A stretch of DNA of 64,000 nt from VAZQ01 sp963785745 (GTDB lineage Bacteria > Pseudomonadota > Alphaproteobacteria > Rhizobiales > Xanthobacteraceae), in contig CAWAWR010000022.1 of assembly GCA_963785745.1 (NCBI GenBank), positions 1-64,000 on the forward strand. Reading direction: 5' to 3'. Under the pieces are notes generated by a model that saw only the letters and a program-made list of their open reading frames with translations, did no database searches and had not been told where the DNA came from. The number at the start of each line of letters is the position of its first letter. Within the stretch, counting starts at the first letter, position 1. This document shows positions 60,407-64,000 of this stretch, one piece after another. The position numbers were made by a program, and so were the translations under genes.

Positions 60407-60593
60407 GGCGCGCTCCACGGGAGAGGCCCAAGTCGTTGGTCGCTGACGGCCGGTCAATGGTTCGAAGCGTGCGTTGCAACGAGGCACATTTTATGACGCC
60501 TCACCGCCGGCCAGGAGGTACTCACCTCCCCCGCCTCTTGTACGCGCTTCGCGGGCAAACCCTCACCGGTCCGAAAGTACTGGCCATCCCGGT

Positions 60594-61628
60594 TTATTCC
60601 CCGCGCGCCTTCTTCACCTCGGCGGCGGTTTCCGGCGACACCGACAGCGTCTCCATCACGATCCGCGTCAGCGCCTCGCCGTTGAGCGCGGGGCCGAGGT
60701 CGATGTTGCGCTCGCGCGTGAAGGCGACGAGCTCGGGATCGTTGATCGTATCCATGAACGCCTTGCGCAGCGCCGCGGCGCGCTCGGCCGGGATGCCGGG
60801 GGTCGCGAAGATCGAGCGGCCCATGGCGTTGCCGGCGGCGAACAGTTTCAGCGCCGCAGTCGCGCGCGCGTCGAGCCCGAGCTCGGCCATCATCGGCACG
60901 CCGGGCAGGTCGGGCGCGCGCTCGAGCGCATATTGCAGAATGATCTTCGCCTTCTTCTCGCGCAGCCATTCGGCATTGTCGATCTTCATCGAGGCCCAGG
61001 CCTTGGTGCCGCCCTCCACTTCCTCGCGCTGCACGGCGAGCTCGGTCTCCGACACACCGCGGAATCCCGCGACCACGCGGAATTTCGTGCCGGCGAGCGC
61101 GTTGAGCGCCTTGAGGTAGAACACCGTCGGCGAGGCGGCGCCGGAGCCGCCCATCACGGTCTCGCGCGTGCGCGCGTCCGCGATCGATTGGGTCTTCGAC
61201 GTATGCCAAACGTAGGTGACCTCGACCACCGGCGCGGCGCGGCCGACATAGGTGAACTTGCCGGCGTCGTACTGCACGCCGTCGGTGCCGAGCGCCTGCT
61301 CGATCGCGATCGATTGCGGCGTGGTGGCAAGCACGGTGCCGTCGCGCGGCGCGACGTTGTAGAGCCAGTTCGCCATGCGCAGGTGGCCGGCGCCCGGCAT
61401 GTTGCGCACGATCACGGTCGGCGCCCCGGGGATGTGCTTGCCGAGGTAGCGCGCGATGAGCCGGCCGTAGAGATCGTAACCGCCGCCGGGCAGCGTGCCG
61501 ACCACGAGCTCGACGGTGCGGCCTTTGTAGAAGGCTTCGACGGAATTTTGGGCGTGCGCGGGGACGGCGAGCGCGGCAAGCGCTACCAGCGAAGATGTCG
61601 CGGCGAGCATCCGCTTGCGGGCGCGCAT
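60594..61628 (-). CDS. TctC (Bug)-like periplasmic solute receptor
   Basis: A 344-residue receptor: N-terminal signal MLAATSSLVALAALAVPAHA, then EAFYKGRTVELVVGTLPGGG, YDLYGRLIARYLGKHIPGAP, TVIVRNMPGAGHLRMANWL and the C-terminal AAALRKAFMDTINDPELVAF. This branch lacks the VPYRG segment of the other receptors and belongs to the wider Bug family with GTLPGGGYD-type starts. No transporter subunits are adjacent. Sixth receptor of this superfamily in the window. Confidence 0.88.
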   Translation of the reverse strand: MRARKRMLAATSSLVALAALAVPAHAQNSVEAFYKGRTVELVVGTLPGGGYDLYGRLIARYLGKHIPGAPTVIVRNMPGAGHLRMANWLYNVAPRDGTVLATTPQSIAIEQALGTDGVQYDAGKFTYVGRAAPVVEVTYVWHTSKTQSIADARTRETVMGGSGAASPTVFYLKALNALAGTKFRVVAGFRGVSETELAVQREEVEGGTKAWASMKIDNAEWLREKKAKIILQYALERAPDLPGVPMMAELGLDARATAALKLFAAGNAMGRSIFATPGIPAERAAALRKAFMDTINDPELVAFTRERNIDLGPALNGEALTRIVMETLSVSPETAAEVKKARGE

Positions 61629-61720
61629 GGTCGTCCTCCCTCTATTATTTTGTTGTCGCCATGGTTCGCCAACATTGGCAGCGCGTCAATGGCCACAGCC
61701 AGAGCAGCGGGCTCCGTTAC

Positions 61721-61831
61721 CTCGCCCCGCCTGCGGGGAGAGGTCGGATCGCGAAGCGATCCGAGTGAGGGGGAGTCCGACACAACGAAGCCCCTCACCC
61801 CCACCCTCTCCCCGCTAAAGCGGGGCGAGGG
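61721..61831. repeat. Dispersed repeat family C, second copy
   Basis: CTCGCCCCGCCTGCGGGGAG starts the element, then GGTCGGATCGCGAAGCGATCC, GTGAGGGGGAGTCCG and its complement CCCCTCACCC, ending CCCTCTCCCCGCTAAAGCGG and GGCGAGGG. Shares motifs and order with 58289-58482. It fills most of the gap between the TctC gene and the DUF6719-like gene. Confidence 0.7.
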
Positions 61832-61943
61832 AGCCACCGCGCGCGTTGCGCCGCTGGCCTTCCAATCACCCGTTGCTGGACAAATGCGCGGCGATGTGCG
61901 GGATTCAAAAGAAGACAAGAACGGGGATCAGGGGGATCGTCCG

Positions 61944-62183
61944 ATGCGATCATTGATCGTGCTCGTAGTCGCGGCCGCGTCGATCGCGCTCGCCGCCACC
62001 GCGCACGCGGAAGTGCTGAAGCGGGAACCGGCGATGGGCAAGCTCAAGCTCGGCCAGCGCGTGCTGGTGGACGACGGGCGGTGTCCGGCCGGGCAGGTGA
62101 TGGAAGTCATCGGCGGCGATCACGTGAAAGCGGGCGGCACCCAGCAGATCGAGCGCAAGCGCCGCTGCATCGCGCGCCGCTGA
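61944..62183 (+). CDS. Small exported protein, DUF6719-like
   Basis: A 79-residue exported protein from the ATG at 61944, preceded by GGGGGATCG. Signal peptide RSLIVLVVAAASIALAATAH to AEA, then KLKLGQRVLVDDGRCPAGQV and IERKRRCIARR, with two cysteines likely bridged. Small secreted proteins with LGQRVLVDDG-CPAGQ are frequent in Rhizobiales and have no known function. It lies 10 bases before the E1 alpha gene. Confidence 0.75.
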   Translation: MRSLIVLVVAAASIALAATAHAEVLKREPAMGKLKLGQRVLVDDGRCPAGQVMEVIGGDHVKAGGTQQIERKRRCIARR

Positions 62184-62193
62184 CGAGGATCTC

Positions 62194-63180
62194 ATGACGA
62201 ACGACCAGGCGAAGGCGACGCTCGCGCGCATGCTGCTGATGCGGCGCTTCGAGGAGATGGTGATCACGGTGGCGCGGGCGCACAAGCTCGGCCGCCAGCA
62301 TCTCGCGATCGGCAACGAGGCGCTCGGCGCGGCGGCGCTGATGCAGCTCCGCGACGGCGACCTCATCTACACCACCCATCGCAACCACGGCCACATGATC
62401 GCGCGCGGCGCCGATCCCGGGAAGGCGCTGGCCGAAATCCTCGGCCGCGCCGGGGGCCTGTGCGGCGGCAAGGGCGGCACCTGGCACATGACCGACGCTT
62501 CGCTCGGCTTCCAATCGACCTCGGCGATGGTCGGCGGCTCGATCGGGCTCTCGGTCGGCGGCGGCTTCGCGCTCAAGCATCAGAAGAAGGCGAACGTCGC
62601 GGTCGCGCTGTTCGGCGACGGCGCGCTCGACGAGGGCATCGCCTATGAGGCGCTCAACATCGCCTCGCTGTATGCGCTGCCGGTGCTGTTCCTGTGCGAG
62701 AACAATTCGAAAGAAGGCGAGGCGCAGACTTCGCGGCTCGCCACCAAAGAACTCACCGCGGTGCCGACGGCGCTGAAGATCCCTTGCGCGTCGGTCGACG
62801 GCGGCGATCCGGAAGCGGCGGCGAAGGCGGTCGAGGTCGCGCTCGCGCATGTGCGCGGCGGCAACGGGCCGTATTTCCTCGAAGCGCAGCTCGTGCGCTG
62901 GCCGGGCTCGCACCAGATCGTGCACGAATTCACCACCGGCGTCACCGACGTGACCGCGGCCTGGGACGACGCGAAAGCATCGAACGAGCACGCGGAATGG
63001 CAGCGCAGCGACCCGATCCTGCGCACCGCGCGCACGCTCATTGCACGTGGAGCTCTCTCGCGCGAGGACGTCACCGCGCTCGACAACGAGGCCGCCGTGA
63101 TCATCGCCAAGGCTCGCGCCTTCGCAGAGGCGAGCCCCTACCCGAAACCCGAAGCCGCGCTGACGGGGGCGTTCGTTTGA
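62194..63180 (+). CDS. 2-oxoacid (pyruvate/acetoin-type) dehydrogenase E1 alpha subunit
   Basis: A 328-residue ThDP enzyme alpha subunit: LMRRFEEMVITVARAHKLG, AIGNEALGAAALMQL, YTTHRNHGHMIARGADPGKA, GGKGGTWHMTDASLGFQST, and the ThDP motif ALFGDGALDEGIAYEALN then LPVLFLCENN (GDG at 141-143, N170). The HRNHG motif and short length are of the acetoin/branched-chain-type E1 rather than the pyruvate dehydrogenase E1 of the housekeeping complex. The beta subunit follows after a family-B repeat. Confidence 0.93.
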   Translation: MTNDQAKATLARMLLMRRFEEMVITVARAHKLGRQHLAIGNEALGAAALMQLRDGDLIYTTHRNHGHMIARGADPGKALAEILGRAGGLCGGKGGTWHMTDASLGFQSTSAMVGGSIGLSVGGGFALKHQKKANVAVALFGDGALDEGIAYEALNIASLYALPVLFLCENNSKEGEAQTSRLATKELTAVPTALKIPCASVDGGDPEAAAKAVEVALAHVRGGNGPYFLEAQLVRWPGSHQIVHEFTTGVTDVTAAWDDAKASNEHAEWQRSDPILRTARTLIARGALSREDVTALDNEAAVIIAKARAFAEASPYPKPEAALTGAFV

Positions 63181-63198
63181 ATACGGCATTCGCAGTTG

Positions 63199-63285
63199 AG
63201 TCATACCCAGCCTTGTGCCGGGCATCCACGTCTTTCCTCCAGGAATGCAAGGCGTGGATGGCCGGGACAAGCCCGGCCATGACGC
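63199..63285. repeat. Dispersed repeat family B inside the E1 operon
   Basis: GTCATACCCAGCCTTGTGCC, GGGCATCCACGTCTT, then AAGGCGTGGATGGCCGGGAC and AAGCCCGGCCATGACGCC. Same design as 33316-33403. It separates the E1 alpha and beta genes by about 120 bases, so it could hold a processing site between them. Confidence 0.75.
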
Positions 63286-63300
63286 CGGAGTATGTTTGAC

Positions 63301-64000
63301 ATGCCGACAAAAAGCTTCGCCGTCGCGATGATCGATGCGCTCGCGCATTCGCTCAGGAGCGATCCCAACGTGGTCGTGATCGGCGCGCATTCGTTCCTGT
63401 CCGACCGCGGCCTCAAGCCCGAGGACGAGCGCGCGCTGTGGGACGCGTTCCCGGACCGGCTGATCGATCCGCCGACGTCGGAGGGTGTGTGCACGTCGCT
63501 GGTGACCGGCGCTGCGATGGCCGGGATGCGGCCGTTCCTCAACTACGGCACCGCGACCTTCGCCTACGAGGCGTTCAACCAGATCATGAGCGAGGCCGCC
63601 AACGTGCACTCGATGTCGGGCGGGCAACTGCGCGCGCCGCTGACGCTGCACATGTTTGCCGGCATCCGCGGCGGCGGCGCCGGGCAGCATTCGTCGAGCC
63701 CGCAGGCGATGTACGCCAATTCCGCCGGGCTCGAGCTGGTGCTGCCGGCCTCGCCCGCCGACGCGCAGGGGCTGCTGCGTAGCGCGATCAAGAGCGACAA
63801 CCCGACCGTCGTCATCACCCACACCAAGCTGCTTGCCATGACGGGAGAAGTCCCGGACGGCGATTTCACGATCCCGTTCGGGAAGGCGCGCATCGCGCGC
63901 GAGGGCCGCGACGTGACCATCGTCGCGACGTCGCTGATGGTGCGCGAGGCGCTGAAGGCGGCCGAGGCGCTGGCGAAGGACGGCATCGAGGCCGAGGTGG
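63301..64000 (+). CDS. 2-oxoacid dehydrogenase E1 beta subunit, cut by window end
   Basis: At least 233 residues from the ATG at 63301 without a stop before the window end. It starts MPTKSFAVAMIDALAHSLRS and has IDPPTSEGVCTSLVTGAAMA, MRPFLNYGTATFAYEAFNQI and HMFAGIRGGGAGQHSSSPQA, the E1 beta patterns for ThDP binding and alpha/beta contact. Pairs with the E1 alpha gene just upstream. The E2 and E3 genes, if any, lie beyond the window. Family length is about 330, so roughly 100 residues are missing. Confidence 0.9.
   Translation, partial: MPTKSFAVAMIDALAHSLRSDPNVVVIGAHSFLSDRGLKPEDERALWDAFPDRLIDPPTSEGVCTSLVTGAAMAGMRPFLNYGTATFAYEAFNQIMSEAANVHSMSGGQLRAPLTLHMFAGIRGGGAGQHSSSPQAMYANSAGLELVLPASPADAQGLLRSAIKSDNPTVVITHTKLLAMTGEVPDGDFTIPFGKARIAREGRDVTIVATSLMVREALKAAEALAKDGIEAEV

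Overview
The window is high-GC DNA from an alphaproteobacterium, most likely order Hyphomicrobiales (Rhizobiales), near the Xanthobacteraceae/Nitrobacteraceae (Pseudolabrys, Rhodopseudomonas, Bradyrhizobium relatives). The signs are the backbone order ffh-rpsP-rimM-trmD-rplS-leuC, leuD, asd, leuB, sdhCDAB; a DUF3551-type and a DUF6719-type secreted protein; six orphan TctC (Bug) solute receptors; and several families of dispersed palindromic repeats.

Layout. 0-6 kb is accessory: a 27-residue membrane peptide, a broken LigD/LigC-type DNA ligase, a double cold-shock protein, and an island scar. The scar begins at a 3' fragment of tRNA-Ala(GGC) and carries an ADP-ribosyltransferase-like protein and an ArdC antirestriction protein before tRNA-Ser(CGA). 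6-14 kb holds DoxX, a KdpDE-like sensor/regulator pair, a three-gene ThDP decarboxylase operon (one alpha, two beta genes), a decayed-looking tRNA-Gly(CCC), a Cys-rich secreted protein and two TctC genes. 14-25.8 kb is the translation/secretion/leucine backbone (ffh to leuD), interrupted by secreted proteins, a zincin, a GFA protein, an ABM protein and two tandem TauD-type dioxygenases. 25.8-28.6 kb is a prophage scar: the C-terminal end of an HK97-type capsid gene and a cluster of very small, mostly membrane proteins. 28.6-43 kb holds a ferredoxin reductase-like flavoprotein, CitE-like lyase, carbonic anhydrase, asd, a sulfite-oxidase/cytochrome c pair, a CocE-type hydrolase, two TctC genes, and nrdAB behind a cobalamin riboswitch. 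43-53 kb holds leuB, an APH-type kinase, a molybdopterin enzyme with a cytochrome b, sodC, a LysR regulator and the sdhCDAB operon. 53-64 kb holds an MBL hydrolase/TctC operon divergent from a LysR gene, small enzymes, an OmpA-type lipoprotein-like gene, argG, GNAT, another TctC and a 2-oxoacid dehydrogenase E1 alpha/beta pair cut by the window end.

A striking property of the sequence is that about a dozen otherwise intact genes, including leuB, argG, nrdB and sodC, are each broken by one single-base indel. Loss of so many core genes at once is unlikely biologically, so I read most of these as sequencing or assembly errors and give each locus its full span with the frameshift position.

Working links: cobalamin presumably switches off nrdAB (a B12-independent reductase); TctC receptors with adjacent LysR and hydrolase genes suggest scavenging of small organic acids; sdhCDAB, the E1 pair, CitE and leu/arg/asd genes give an aerobic heterotroph with amino-acid prototrophy. 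I found no CRISPR array, no rRNA and no intact insertion sequence.
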